Positions 37,151-46,516 of a DNA stretch of 64,000 nucleotides are shown piece after piece (position 1 is the first letter of the stretch; each line of letters starts with the position of its first letter). The stretch is from Mycolicibacterium moriokaense. GTDB taxonomy: Bacteria; Actinomycetota; Actinomycetes; Mycobacteriales; Mycobacteriaceae. The translations under genes and the position numbers were made by a program. The stretch is taken from assembly GCF_003347205.1 (NCBI RefSeq), contig NZ_QQBJ01000004.1, forward strand, positions 248,001-312,000, given 5' to 3'. The notes below the pieces were generated by a model, which saw only the letters and a list, made by a program, of their open reading frames with translations, made no database searches and had not been told where the DNA came from.

Positions 37151-38038
37151 ATGTCGTCACGCAGCACCCCGGTCGACGGGTTCCGGCTGGCCTACGACCG
37201 CCACGGGCAGGCGGGCGCGCCCGCGGTGGTGCTCCTGCACGGCTGGCCGGGCAACCGCCATGACTACCGCCGCCTGGTGCCGCTGCTGCGGGACCACGCC
37301 GACGTGGTGGTGCCCGACCTGCGGGGGTTCGGCGGCTCCGACAAGCACGCCGTCGATGTGCGGCACTTCTACAGCGCGAGCGCCCAGGCCGCCAGCGTGG
37401 TGGGCCTGATCAACGAACTCGGTCTCGAAGGCGTGGTGCTCGCCGGCTACGACGTCGGCAGCCGGGTAGCGCAGAGCGTGGCGCGGATGTATCCCGACCT
37501 GGCCACGGCGCTGGTGTTGTCTCCGCCGCTGCCGGGCGTCGGCAGCCGCGTGCTCTCCCCGCAGGCGCAGCGGGAGTTCTGGTATCAGGCCTTCCACCAG
37601 CTGCCCCTGGCCGACCGACTCATCGACGGCAACCTCGAGATCGTGCGTGAGTACCTGCGCCACTTCTGGAGCCACTGGTCGGGTCCCCATTTCGGGCTAC
37701 CCGACGACGAACTGGAGCGGCTGGCGTCGGACTACGCGTTGCCCGGCGCATTCACCGCCTCGATCGCCTGGTATCGCGCGGGCGCCGGCATGGTCGCGCA
37801 GTCGCTCACGGAACCGCCGCCCGACCGCGCGATCAAGATCCAGACGTCCACCGATGTGCTGCTCCCGCAGCATGATCCGCTGTTCCCGAGGGAGTGGGCC
37901 GACTGTCTCGACGACTATTTCGTGGACGCCACGGCACACCGGGTCAACGGCGCAGGCCACTTCATTCCGTTGGAATGCCCGCAGGAATTCGCCGAGCTCA
38001 TCCTCGGTCGTGTTCGACCCAGCCGAGGCGCCGGCTGA
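37151..38038 (+). CDS. alpha/beta hydrolase, epoxide hydrolase / haloalkane dehalogenase type
   Basis: 295 aa. The oxyanion motif is HGWPGNRHDY (about 30-40). The nucleophile elbow is AGYDVGSRVA, with Asp rather than Ser, as in epoxide hydrolases and dehalogenases. The catalytic His is in NGAGHFIPLECP near the C-terminus. LRGFGGSDKH is typical of the epoxide-hydrolase group. The physiological substrate is unknown. It starts 20 bp after the DUF1023 gene, and its 3' end overlaps the convergent IclR gene by 41 bp. Confidence 0.88.
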   Translation: MSSRSTPVDGFRLAYDRHGQAGAPAVVLLHGWPGNRHDYRRLVPLLRDHADVVVPDLRGFGGSDKHAVDVRHFYSASAQAASVVGLINELGLEGVVLAGYDVGSRVAQSVARMYPDLATALVLSPPLPGVGSRVLSPQAQREFWYQAFHQLPLADRLIDGNLEIVREYLRHFWSHWSGPHFGLPDDELERLASDYALPGAFTASIAWYRAGAGMVAQSLTEPPPDRAIKIQTSTDVLLPQHDPLFPREWADCLDDYFVDATAHRVNGAGHFIPLECPQEFAELILGRVRPSRGAG

Positions 38039-38798
38039 TGGTCTCGGCCGCGGCCGTCACCTGCTTAGCGATCTCTGGAAATCGCTCGGGACTCAGGCGG
38101 TAGGCGGGCCCCGAGATACTCAGCGCCGCAATCACGTTGGAGTCCGCGTCGTACACCGGCGCCGATACCGCGTTCAGCCCGACTTCGAGCTCCTCGACGA
38201 CTCTGGCCCACCCGCGCTCGCGAACGGTGACGAGTTCGCGCTCCAGGTCCCCCGGCTTGGTCACCGTACTGGCCGTGAATGACTCCAGCCTGGCGGCGAG
38301 CCTGGCGCGGACATCGGACGGCTCGAGACCGGCGAGCAATACCTTGCCGCTGGACGTCGCGTGCGCCGGGCAACTCTGACCGACCCAGGTCCTCAGCGTG
38401 ATCTGCTCGGGGCCGATGGTCTCGACGACATTGACGACCCGGTCGTCGTCGAGGATCGCCACATTCGTCGTCTCGCCGAGTTCGGGCGCCAGCGTGTCGC
38501 ATACGTCCTGGCTCAGCTTGGCCAGATCGAGGTGACCGCTGCTGGCCCGAGCCAGCCGCGCGATCGAGAAGCCGAGGCGGTATTTGCCGCGTTCCGACAC
38601 CTGCTCCACATACCCGCGAGCCTCCAGCACCGCAACGAGGCGCGACACCGTCGACTTGTGTACATCCAGCTCAGCGGCGATTTCGGTGACACCGGCCTGT
38701 CCCATCGACGCCAGTATCTCGAGCACCAGCAGCGCCCGGTCGACCGACTGCACGGCGGCGTCGGTCCGCACGCCGCGCTTGGACTCCGTAGCCCCCAT
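37998..38798 (-). CDS. IclR-family regulator (copy 1)
   Basis: 266 aa. The N-terminal winged helix has VQSVDRALLVLEILASMGQ and VHKSTVSRLVAVLEARGYV (about 16-66). The C-terminal GAF-like effector domain has CPAHATSSGKVLLAGL and YRLGFS. It is related to the second IclR at 50344-51123 (same VQSVDRA start and ATSSGKVLLA motif), suggesting duplication. No TTGC-N7-GCAA operator like those near copy 2 lies at its own start. It borders the choline cluster at its left end and is followed by sdaA in the same direction 91 bp upstream. It may control serine or glycine catabolism. Confidence 0.9.
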   Translation of the reverse strand: MGATESKRGVRTDAAVQSVDRALLVLEILASMGQAGVTEIAAELDVHKSTVSRLVAVLEARGYVEQVSERGKYRLGFSIARLARASSGHLDLAKLSQDVCDTLAPELGETTNVAILDDDRVVNVVETIGPEQITLRTWVGQSCPAHATSSGKVLLAGLEPSDVRARLAARLESFTASTVTKPGDLERELVTVRERGWARVVEELEVGLNAVSAPVYDADSNVIAALSISGPAYRLSPERFPEIAKQVTAAAETISRRLGWVEHDRG

Positions 38799-38889
38799 GA
38801 TGGGTCCAGCCTATCGGGGCCGCATTTGCCGTCGCCGACCCGCCGCGCAGCGGCAACGACAGCACCCGAGCCGTCGTCAGATCGCGCGG

Positions 38890-40296
38890 TCAGCAGTCGA
38901 CGTAGTTCAGCGGGACATTCACCGCAAGCCCGCCCGTCGACGTCTCCTTGTATTTCGCGCTCATATCGCGGCCGGTGGCGCGCATGGTGGCGATCACCTG
39001 ATCCAGGCTGACGCGATGGTTGCCGTCGCCGCGCAGGGCCATGCGCGCGGCGTTGATCGCCTTTCCCGCCGATATGGCGTTGCGCTCGATGCACGGAATC
39101 TGGACAAGGCCCGCGATCGGGTCGCACGTCAAGCCGAGGCTGTGCTCCATCGCGATCTCGGCCGCATTCTCCAGCTGCTGAGGTGTTCCGCCCAGGATTT
39201 CGGCCAGCCCTGCTGCCGCCATCGACGACGCGGAGCCGACCTCACCCTGACAACCCACCTCAGCGCCGGATATCGAGGCCTGTTCCTTGAAGAGCGACCC
39301 GATGGCGCCCGCGGCCAGCAAGAAGCGGACAGCCACGTCATCCGCGTCCACGCAGCCCGCGTCCGTGTAGTGCACCGCGTAATGCAGCACCGCGGGAATG
39401 ATGCCCGCCGCACCGTTAGTCGGAGCCGTGACGACGCGGCCGCCCGACGCGTTTTCCTCGTTGACCGCCAGGGCCACCAGATTCACCCAGTCCTGTGCGA
39501 ACCGCGGATCCCGGTGCGGATCCTCCTGGCTGATGCGCTGATACCACTGCCCTGCCCGCCGCCGCACCTGTAGCACTCCGGGAAGCAGGCCGCTTCGGCC
39601 GATGCCGCGCCTCTCGCAATCCACCATCACGTCGCGCAGGTGCAGCAGCCCGGTGCGCACCTCCTCTTCGCTGCGCAGCCGACATTCGTGCGCGAGCATC
39701 ACGTCGCTGACCGACGAGCCCATGCTCGACGTGAGAGCCAGCAGCTCTGCCGCCGAGGAGAATGCCACGCCGTCGACGGCGCCGGTGGCCGGCGAATCGG
39801 TCTGCGCTTCATCTTCTGTCACGAGGAAGCCCTCTGTCACGACGAAGCCGCCGCCGACGGAGAAGTACGTCCGCCGATGCAGGGTGCTGTCGTCGGCGGC
39901 GTACGCGCACAGTGTCATCCCATTCGGGTGGAAATCCAGCACGGTCCTCGGGTACATCGCGATGTCGTCCTCGGACAGCGCGATTGGGACGCGGCCACCC
40001 AACATGATCTTGCCCGTGCTGCGCAGCCGTTCGCGCCCGGCCTCCATATCCTCGGGCTCGATCGTCTCCGGCCGGTAGCCCTCGAGGCCGAGCAGGACGG
40101 CCGGCAGCGTCCCGTGGCCCCGTCCGGTCGCCGCGAGCGACCCGTACAGCTCGACCCTGACATCGGCGACGCGCAGGAGCACGCCCATCGCGTCCAGCTC
40201 GTCGACGAAGTTCGCGGCACCCCGCATCGGGCCGACGGTGTGTGAACTTGAGGGTCCGATACCGACCTTGAAGAGCTCGAATACACTGATAGTCAA
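38890..40296 (-). CDS. sdaA: L-serine dehydratase (iron-sulfur type)
   Basis: 468 aa single-chain type with beta (1-about 160) and alpha (about 190-468) regions. It deaminates L-serine to pyruvate with a 4Fe-4S cluster. Motifs: [20 protein letters not shown] at the N-terminus; probable cluster ligands Cys349, Cys391 and Cys402 ([27 protein letters not shown]). The chain ends in Cys468; in characterised relatives this terminal Cys occupies the active site until substrate displaces it. A TTG start gives the full conserved N-terminus. It follows glyA by 12 bp, giving glycine to serine to pyruvate. Confidence 0.95.
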   Translation of the reverse strand: MTISVFELFKVGIGPSSSHTVGPMRGAANFVDELDAMGVLLRVADVRVELYGSLAATGRGHGTLPAVLLGLEGYRPETIEPEDMEAGRERLRSTGKIMLGGRVPIALSEDDIAMYPRTVLDFHPNGMTLCAYAADDSTLHRRTYFSVGGGFVVTEGFLVTEDEAQTDSPATGAVDGVAFSSAAELLALTSSMGSSVSDVMLAHECRLRSEEEVRTGLLHLRDVMVDCERRGIGRSGLLPGVLQVRRRAGQWYQRISQEDPHRDPRFAQDWVNLVALAVNEENASGGRVVTAPTNGAAGIIPAVLHYAVHYTDAGCVDADDVAVRFLLAAGAIGSLFKEQASISGAEVGCQGEVGSASSMAAAGLAEILGGTPQQLENAAEIAMEHSLGLTCDPIAGLVQIPCIERNAISAGKAINAARMALRGDGNHRVSLDQVIATMRATGRDMSAKYKETSTGGLAVNVPLNYVDC

Positions 40297-40308
40297 TGTA
40301 TTTCCCGG

Positions 40309-41577
40309 TTATACCTGCGGGTACAGCGGGTGCCGCTCGGCGAGCTCACCGACAGCGCGCTTCAGTTTTGCCGTGTCGGCGTCGGGCGAGGCGGTCAGGC
40401 ATTGCGCGATCAAGTCGGCGACGGCGGAGAAGTCCTCGTCCTCGAAACCGCGAGCGGCCAGCGCGGGCGTACCGATGCGCAGGCCGGACGTCACCATCGG
40501 TGGTCGCGGGTCGAAGGGAACAGCGTTGCGGTTCACGGTGATCCCGATGGCCGCAAGCCGGTCTTCGCCCTGCTTCCCGTCGATGTCCGCATTGCGTAGA
40601 TCGACCAGCACCAGGTGCACGTCGGTGCCCCCGGTCAGCACGGCGATCCCCGCGTCGCGCACGTCGGGCAGGGACAGCCGGTCAGCCAGGATCTTGGCGC
40701 CGTCCAGGCAGCGTCGTTGGCGTTCAACGAAATCCGGCGCTGCGGCCATCTTGAAGGCCACCGCCTTTGCCGCGATCACGTGCTCGAGCGGACCGCCCTG
40801 CTGCCCGGGGAACACGGCGGAGTTGATCTTCTTCGCGATGTCCGGCTCATTGGTCAGGATGATTCCACCGCGCGGTCCGCCGAGTGTCTTGTGCGTGGTC
40901 GACGTGGTCACGTGCGCATGCGGCACGGGCGACGGGTGCAGCCCTGCGGCGACCAGACCGGCGAAGTGGGCCATGTCGACGACCAGGTATGCGCCCACCT
41001 CGTCGGCGATCTCGCGGAACCTGGCGAAATCGAGATGCCGGGGATACGCCGACCAGCCGGCGATGATCATCTGGGGACGGTGTTCGCGCGCCGCCTCGGC
41101 CACTTGGTCCATGTCGATGCGGTGGCCGTTGGGCGAAACCCCGTAGGCGGCCACCTGGTACAGCCTGCCCGAGAAGTTCAGCCGCATCCCGTGCGTGAGA
41201 TGCCCGCCGCAGTCCAGCGACAGACCGAGGATGGTGTCGCCCGGTTTGATCAAAGCGTGCATGACGGCGGCATTGGCCTGCGCGCCGGAGTGCGGTTGCA
41301 CGTTGGCGAACCCGGCATCGAAAAGCGCCTTGACGCGGTCGATCGCCAGTTGCTCGATGACGTCGACGTGTTCGCAGCCGCCGTAATAGCGCCTACCCGG
41401 GTACCCCTCGGCGTACTTGTTGGTGAGAACCGACCCCTGGGCCTGCATGACCGCAAGCGGCGCATGGTTTTCCGACGCGATCATCTCGAGGCCGCCGCGC
41501 TGGCGTTCCAGCTCCCGGTCGATCAGCTCGGCGATCTCGGGATCGAATTCGCTGAGGCGTTCATTCAGCACGCTCAT
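40309..41577 (-). CDS. glyA: serine hydroxymethyltransferase
   Basis: 422 aa PLP enzyme interconverting glycine plus 5,10-methylene-THF with serine. Motifs: [50 protein letters not shown] and the PLP-binding Lys230 in [12 protein letters not shown]. It is normal in length. It leads a two-gene operon with sdaA under a promoter carrying the 16-bp palindrome also found next to gntR/soxB. In this context it consumes the glycine and methylene-THF made by sarcosine oxidase. A housekeeping glyA copy probably exists elsewhere. Confidence 0.96.
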   Translation of the reverse strand: MSVLNERLSEFDPEIAELIDRELERQRGGLEMIASENHAPLAVMQAQGSVLTNKYAEGYPGRRYYGGCEHVDVIEQLAIDRVKALFDAGFANVQPHSGAQANAAVMHALIKPGDTILGLSLDCGGHLTHGMRLNFSGRLYQVAAYGVSPNGHRIDMDQVAEAAREHRPQMIIAGWSAYPRHLDFARFREIADEVGAYLVVDMAHFAGLVAAGLHPSPVPHAHVTTSTTHKTLGGPRGGIILTNEPDIAKKINSAVFPGQQGGPLEHVIAAKAVAFKMAAAPDFVERQRRCLDGAKILADRLSLPDVRDAGIAVLTGGTDVHLVLVDLRNADIDGKQGEDRLAAIGITVNRNAVPFDPRPPMVTSGLRIGTPALAARGFEDEDFSAVADLIAQCLTASPDADTAKLKRAVGELAERHPLYPQV

Positions 41578-41607
41578 GGTCGGGCTCCGTCCGTGGGGTT
41601 CCAGAGA

Positions 41608-41618
41608 CTGAATATCAG
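41608..41618. promoter_or_regulatory. secondary imperfect GntR-type site
   Basis: CTGAATATCAG resembles the core CTGATATATCAG of the neighbouring palindrome but is one base shorter. The centres are about 22 bp (two helical turns) apart, allowing cooperative binding. Confidence 0.45.
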
Positions 41619-41627
41619 ATTGTATGT

Positions 41628-41643
41628 AACTGATATATCAGTT
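41628..41643. promoter_or_regulatory. GntR operator (perfect 16-bp palindrome) at glyA
   Basis: AACTGATATATCAGTT is its own reverse complement and is identical to the palindrome at 61145-61160 between soxB and gntR. It lies just downstream of the predicted glyA transcription start, a repression position. Confidence 0.75.
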
Positions 41644-41653
41644 TGTGAGCGGG

Positions 41654-41683
41654 ATCATAACCGGCTTCGGAACGGACGGTCAA
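41654..41683 (-). promoter_or_regulatory. glyA-sdaA promoter
   Basis: On the minus strand TTGACC (41683-41678), an 18-bp spacer and TATGAT (41659-41654). The start is about 41647, so the 16-bp palindrome covers roughly +4 to +19. The same -35 and spacing occur at soxB. Confidence 0.6.
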
Positions 41684-41783
41684 GAGTCGGCCTTCTTGCT
41701 GCACGACCTGCGAAATTGTTTGGGTGCTTCCCCTTGACAGTGACGTAGGGCACAATTCACTCTGTTGCAGACAGAGGATCTTA

Positions 41784-41798
41784 TTGCGTTATACGCAA
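41784..41798. promoter_or_regulatory. IclR-type operator upstream of betB
   Basis: TTGCGTTATACGCAA has perfect 6-bp arms around TAT, 28 bp upstream of the betB GTG. It shares TTGC-N7-GCAA with sites at 51116-51130 and 51167-51181. It could block a promoter with TTGACA at 41734-41739, or overlap a -10 TTATAC at 41789-41794. Confidence 0.65.
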
Positions 41799-41825
41799 CG
41801 TCGACATGCGGCGAGAGGCCGGCCG

Positions 41826-43304
41826 GTGGCTGAACACTTGAATCTCTATATCGCGGGTGACTGGCGGCCGTCCGAAGACGGGGCACGCCGCGAGATCAGA
41901 TGCCCCGCTGACGGCCAACTGGTCGCGAACGCGGCGGAGGCCACGCGCAACGACACTCACCGCGCGATCGCCGCGGCGCGCGAGGCCTTCGACACGGGGC
42001 CGTGGCCGCAGACCCCCGAACGCGAACGAGCAGCCGTGCTACTGAGAACCGCCGACCTGATCGACCGCGATCGGGCGGATTTCGTACGCGCCGAAGCGCT
42101 CGACACCGGAAAGCGAGTCGTCGAAGCCGAATACGACATGGACGACGTCGCTGCCTGCCTGCGCTACTACGCGGGCGTCGGGGGCACGGAGGCCGGACGC
42201 GTGGTCGACACGGGCAGGCCGGATGCGATCAGCCGGATCGTCTACGAGCCCGTCGGCGTCTGCGGGCTGATCACCCCATGGAATTACCCTCTGCTGCAGG
42301 CGACGTGGAAGGTTGCACCGGCGCTGTTGGCCGGCAACACATTCGTGCTGAAGCCCAGTGAACTGACACCGTCCAGCGCGGTCCTGCTGATGCGCGCGCT
42401 GACCGAAGCCGGTCTGCCCGCCGGCGTCGCCAACCTTGTGCTCGGCGCGGGGCCTGCCGCCGGTGCACCCCTGTCCGAGCACGCCGACGTGGACATGGTT
42501 TCGTTCACCGGCGGCGTGCCCTCGGGTACCCGGGTGATGGCCGCTGCCGCCGCCACCGTCAAACGGGTCGCACTCGAACTCGGCGGCAAGAACCCGAATG
42601 TCGTCTTCGCCGACGCGGACTTCGAGACCGCCGTGGACTTCGCCCTCACCGCCGTCTTCCTGCATTCCGGTCAAGTGTGCTCGGCGGGCGCGAGGCTGCT
42701 CGTCGAGCAGTCACTTCACGATCGGTTCGTCGACGAGGTCGTCTCACGCGCTGAACGGATCAGACTCGGCGGGCCCTACGACCAGGACGCCGAGACGGGG
42801 CCGCTGATCTCCGCCGCGCACCGAGACAAGGTGGAAGCCTATGTGGCGGCGGGCATCGCCGAAGGCGCCGTGCTGCGGTGCGGCGGCCGCAGGCCGGATG
42901 ACGCGCGTCTGCGCGACGGTTTCTTCTATCTCCCGACCGTTCTGGACGGTTGCCATTCGGGAATGTCGGTGACGCAGGAGGAATCATTCGGGCCGGTGCT
43001 CACCGTCGAGACGTTCACCGACGAGGACGACGCGGTTCGGTTGGCGAACGACACCGTCTACGGCCTGGCCGGAGCAGTCTGGACCCAGGACGCCGGCAAG
43101 GCCGAACGTGTCGCAAACCGGTTGCGGCACGGGACCATATGGATCAACGACTATCACCCCTACGTCCCCCAGGCCGAATGGGGCGGGATGAAGCGTTCCG
43201 GCGTCGGCCGCGAACTCGGCCGGGCCGGGCTCGACGAGTACCGCGAGATCAAGCACATCTGGCACAACATCCGCCCTCGTCCCGAGCGATGGTTCAGGGG
43301 CTAG
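41826..43304 (+). CDS. betB: betaine aldehyde dehydrogenase (ALDH family)
   Basis: 492 aa from the GTG at 41826 (MAEHLNLYIAGDWRPS) with a GAGAGG ribosome site. It is an NAD(P)+-dependent aldehyde dehydrogenase. NAD-binding motifs are TPWNYPLLQ and KPSELTPSSA. The general base is Glu251 (ELGGKNPNVVF) and the catalytic nucleophile Cys285 (GQVCSAGARLLVEQ). The C-terminal PQAEWGGMKRSGVGRELG is typical of betaine aldehyde dehydrogenases. Its role is oxidation of betaine aldehyde from choline dehydrogenase to glycine betaine. It is followed by the ABC transporter genes (54 bp) and preceded by an IclR-type operator. Confidence 0.92.
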   Translation: MAEHLNLYIAGDWRPSEDGARREIRCPADGQLVANAAEATRNDTHRAIAAAREAFDTGPWPQTPERERAAVLLRTADLIDRDRADFVRAEALDTGKRVVEAEYDMDDVAACLRYYAGVGGTEAGRVVDTGRPDAISRIVYEPVGVCGLITPWNYPLLQATWKVAPALLAGNTFVLKPSELTPSSAVLLMRALTEAGLPAGVANLVLGAGPAAGAPLSEHADVDMVSFTGGVPSGTRVMAAAAATVKRVALELGGKNPNVVFADADFETAVDFALTAVFLHSGQVCSAGARLLVEQSLHDRFVDEVVSRAERIRLGGPYDQDAETGPLISAAHRDKVEAYVAAGIAEGAVLRCGGRRPDDARLRDGFFYLPTVLDGCHSGMSVTQEESFGPVLTVETFTDEDDAVRLANDTVYGLAGAVWTQDAGKAERVANRLRHGTIWINDYHPYVPQAEWGGMKRSGVGRELGRAGLDEYREIKHIWHNIRPRPERWFRG

Positions 43305-43358
43305 TTGTTCCCCCACCGCACGCGATCGACCGACAGCCCGACAAGACAGGAGATTTCG

Positions 43359-44453
43359 GTGGCTATCCACACAGAAGATGCACCCACGGCGGTTGACGCC
43401 CCCGCGACACCCGCCAACGGCGACGCCGAGTTGAGCGTGCAGGGACTCTGGAAAGTGTTCGGCCCCAATGCTTCCGATGTAGCGTGTGACGAGCAGATGG
43501 AGCGACTGAGCGTCCAGGACATCAAGAAGAAGACGGGATGCGCGGTCGCGGTGCGAGACGTCAGTTTCGACGTCGGCAGTGGCGAGGTCTTTGTGGTGAT
43601 GGGGCTTTCCGGCTCCGGTAAGTCCACGCTGGTTCGGTGCCTGACGCGGCTGATCGAACCGACAAAGGGAACCGTCGTGTTCCAGGGCACCGACATCACG
43701 TCTGCCGATGAGAAAGACCTACGCGAACTCCGACGTCGCAAGGTCTCGATGGTATTCCAGCATTTCGGCCTGCTGCCGCACCGCCGGGTGCTGGACAACG
43801 TCGCCTACGGTCTGGAAGTGCGCGGCGCCGACAAGAAGGAGCGGATGAAGCGGGCGGCCGAGGTGACCGAGTTGGTCGGGCTGGCCGGATACGAGTACTC
43901 CTACCCGGATCAGTTGTCCGGCGGCATGAAGCAGCGCGTCGGCCTGGCCCGCGCGCTGGCCAGCGATCCCGACATGCTGCTGTTCGACGAACCGTTCTCG
44001 GCGTTGGATCCGCTGATCCGGCGTGACATGCAGAACGAGGTGATTCGCCTGCACCACGAAATGGGCAAGACGATGGTGTTCATCACCCACGACCTGGCCG
44101 AGGCGCTCAAGCTCGGCGACCGGATCCTGATCATGCGCAACGGCGAGGTCGTTCAGGTCGGTACCGGCGATCAGCTTGTCGGCGCGCCTGCCGACGATTA
44201 CGTCCGCGAGTTCGTCAGCGACGTGCCACGTTCGCGGGTGCTGACGCTGAAGTGGATCATGCGCGAGCGGCGGCCCGACGATTCGCTCGACGGCCCGGAA
44301 ATGGCACCCGACACTGTTATTCGCGATGCGGTTGACCCGGTGCTGGCCGCCGACAAGCCGATCAAGGTGGTGTCGGACGGCACGCTGCTGGGGGTGGTGG
44401 GGCGCAGCGAGATTCTCGCGGTCATCGGCAAGGTCGATGAGGGCGGCGCCTGA
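43359..44453 (+). CDS. glycine betaine/choline ABC transporter ATP-binding protein
   Basis: 364 aa from the GTG at 43359, with AGGAG eight bases upstream. It is an OpuAA/ProV-like ATPase. Walker A is GLSGSGKST, the signature [15 protein letters not shown], Walker [14 protein letters not shown] and the H-loop ITHDLAEAL. An N-terminal extension ([15 protein letters not shown] with an extra helical insertion) is usual for betaine importers. The C-terminus (about 310-360) resembles a single CBS-like module ([20 protein letters not shown]). Its stop overlaps the permease start by 1 nt. It energises uptake of the substrate for the catabolic genes around it. Confidence 0.92.
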   Translation: MAIHTEDAPTAVDAPATPANGDAELSVQGLWKVFGPNASDVACDEQMERLSVQDIKKKTGCAVAVRDVSFDVGSGEVFVVMGLSGSGKSTLVRCLTRLIEPTKGTVVFQGTDITSADEKDLRELRRRKVSMVFQHFGLLPHRRVLDNVAYGLEVRGADKKERMKRAAEVTELVGLAGYEYSYPDQLSGGMKQRVGLARALASDPDMLLFDEPFSALDPLIRRDMQNEVIRLHHEMGKTMVFITHDLAEALKLGDRILIMRNGEVVQVGTGDQLVGAPADDYVREFVSDVPRSRVLTLKWIMRERRPDDSLDGPEMAPDTVIRDAVDPVLAADKPIKVVSDGTLLGVVGRSEILAVIGKVDEGGA

Positions 44454-46516
44454 TGGCCACCATCACGGTCAAGGCGCCGTCAGAACCACCGGCGCCGTCG
44501 ACACCACAGGCAGAAGGCGGCCTGCGGACGTGGCTGTCCGAGCGCGGGCCTGCCCAGTTTCTCGCGGCCATCGGCGCTGTTCTGGGCGTCTGGATCGTCT
44601 TGTTCTTCTTCCTGCGTGGCCGCAACACCCTGTCGCTGGCGCCTGCCGACACCAAGCCCTTGCACGTCTGGCTGTCGGACCTGCAGACGCGGGTGGGCGA
44701 GGGGCGAAACACCAATCCGCTCTTCACGTATCTGTTCAATCCGATCCGCTCGGTGATCGATGCCTTCGGCACCGCGATCTCGGATCTGATCGCTCATCCG
44801 GTGGACGGACGGCCTGTCCCCTACGTCGGTTGGCTCGGCGTCGTCGTGCTGTTCACGTTCGTGGCCTGGGTGCTGGGCAACTGGAGGGTGGCGCTGCTCA
44901 CCCTGTGTGGACTGTTGTTCATGGGCCTGCAGGGCTTGTGGCAGGAAAGCATGGAGACGTTGGCACTGACCATCGCGGCGGTGGTGATAGCGCTTCTGAT
45001 CGGCATCCCGCTGGGCATTTGGGCGGGCATCTCCAACGGTTTCAACCGGTTCATCACCCCGGTGCTGGATTTCATGCAGATCCTGCCGTCGTTCGTCTAC
45101 CTGGCACCGTTGACGCTGGCCTTCCTGATCGGCCCCGCCGCGGCCATCATCGCGACGGTGATCTACGCGGCGCCCCCGGTCATCCGGCTCACCGCGCACG
45201 GGATCCGGTCGGTACCCGCTGAATCCCGCGAAGCGGTCGAGTCGCTCGGCGCCACCCGAACCCAGGAGTTGTTCGGCGCGCTGCTGCCCATGGCCAAGCG
45301 CACCATAGTGCTCGGGGTCAACCAAACCATCATGGCCGCACTGGCAATGGTGACGATCGCCGCGCTGATCGCCGCACCCGGTCTCGGCCAGGTCGTCGTC
45401 CAGGCGTTGTCCACCCAGGACGTCGGCACCGCGTTCAACGCCGGCCTGGCGATCGTGATCATGGCGATCATCCTGGACCGGACCACCACCGCTGCCAGTG
45501 AGCGCGTGGAGACCCAGCGCCGAAAGTCGGCCGAACCCAACAAGTATCGGCGACCGGCGATCGCCGTTGGTGCCGCCGTGACCGCGATCGCGATCTGGCT
45601 GTCCTACACCTACCAACTGGTGGCGATCTTCCCCTCGTCACTCCAGATCGGTTCTGTGCACCTCGGACTCGACGTCGGCACGCCGATCATCAACGCGGCG
45701 AACGCCGTGACGAACTGGGCACAGACCAGCTTCTCCGGCGTGACCAACGGAATCAAGGACGTGATCACCGCGTGGGCACTCGACCCGTTGCAGGCGTTGC
45801 TGGACAGCTCGCCGTGGTGGCTGACGTTCGTGGCGATCACGGCGATCGCGGCGATTGTCGGGGGCCGATGGTCCGCGCTCATCACCGCGGTGTGTCTGGG
45901 CCTGATCGCCTGGCCGCTCTGGCTCTGGCAGGACACCATGGACACGCTCGCCGCGGTGCTCGTGGCCACCGTGATCGTCGTCGCGCTCGGAGTGGTGTTC
46001 GGCGTCTGGATGGGCCGCAGCCCAACCGCTGACAAGATCGTGCGACCGTTCCTCGACGCAGCCCAGACGATGCCGTCCTTTGTGTACCTGGTTCCGTTCC
46101 TGGCGCTGTTCTCGGCGTCCCGGTTCACCGGCATCGTGGCGGCGATCGTCTATGCCGCGCCGGTCGCGATCAAGATCATGGCCGACGGGATCCGCGGTGT
46201 CTCCCAGGAGACCGTCGAAGCGGCCCGCTCGGTCGGATCGAACACCTGGCAGGTGATCTCCAAGGTGCAACTGCCCATGGCGGTTCGGTCTTTGACGCTG
46301 GCCACCAACCAGGGCCTCATCTACGTGCTCTCCATGGTGGTGGTGGCGGGCCTGGTCGGCGGAGGCGCACTCGGCTATCTCGTCGTCGCGGGCTTCGCCC
46401 AGACCAGCCTGTTCGGCAAGGGCCTCGCGGCCGGCCTGGCCATCGTGCTGCTCGGCACGATTCTCGATCGCACGACCGCGGCCGCGTCGAGACGGATAGG
46501 ACGGACAAGCGAATGA
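44453..46516 (+). CDS. fused double-domain betaine/choline ABC permease
   Basis: 687 aa, about twice the usual ProW/OpuAB length, with two permease domains in one chain. The first (about 150-355) has the EAA loop ESREAVESLGATRTQELFGA. The second (about 455-685) has ETVEAARSVGSNTWQVISK. Each repeats the ITPVLDFMQILPSFVYLAPL / PFLDAAQTMPSFVYLVPF segment. About twelve or more membrane spans are expected. A tandem fusion can form the whole transmembrane pore from one gene. It overlaps both neighbours (1 and 4 bp). Confidence 0.9.
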   Translation: MATITVKAPSEPPAPSTPQAEGGLRTWLSERGPAQFLAAIGAVLGVWIVLFFFLRGRNTLSLAPADTKPLHVWLSDLQTRVGEGRNTNPLFTYLFNPIRSVIDAFGTAISDLIAHPVDGRPVPYVGWLGVVVLFTFVAWVLGNWRVALLTLCGLLFMGLQGLWQESMETLALTIAAVVIALLIGIPLGIWAGISNGFNRFITPVLDFMQILPSFVYLAPLTLAFLIGPAAAIIATVIYAAPPVIRLTAHGIRSVPAESREAVESLGATRTQELFGALLPMAKRTIVLGVNQTIMAALAMVTIAALIAAPGLGQVVVQALSTQDVGTAFNAGLAIVIMAIILDRTTTAASERVETQRRKSAEPNKYRRPAIAVGAAVTAIAIWLSYTYQLVAIFPSSLQIGSVHLGLDVGTPIINAANAVTNWAQTSFSGVTNGIKDVITAWALDPLQALLDSSPWWLTFVAITAIAAIVGGRWSALITAVCLGLIAWPLWLWQDTMDTLAAVLVATVIVVALGVVFGVWMGRSPTADKIVRPFLDAAQTMPSFVYLVPFLALFSASRFTGIVAAIVYAAPVAIKIMADGIRGVSQETVEAARSVGSNTWQVISKVQLPMAVRSLTLATNQGLIYVLSMVVVAGLVGGGALGYLVVAGFAQTSLFGKGLAAGLAIVLLGTILDRTTAAASRRIGRTSE

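Noticed and set aside
41578-41825. Glycine riboswitch ahead of glyA or betB
   Set aside because: No paired aptamer-like stems were recognised; protein-binding palindromes account for the conserved-looking sequence.
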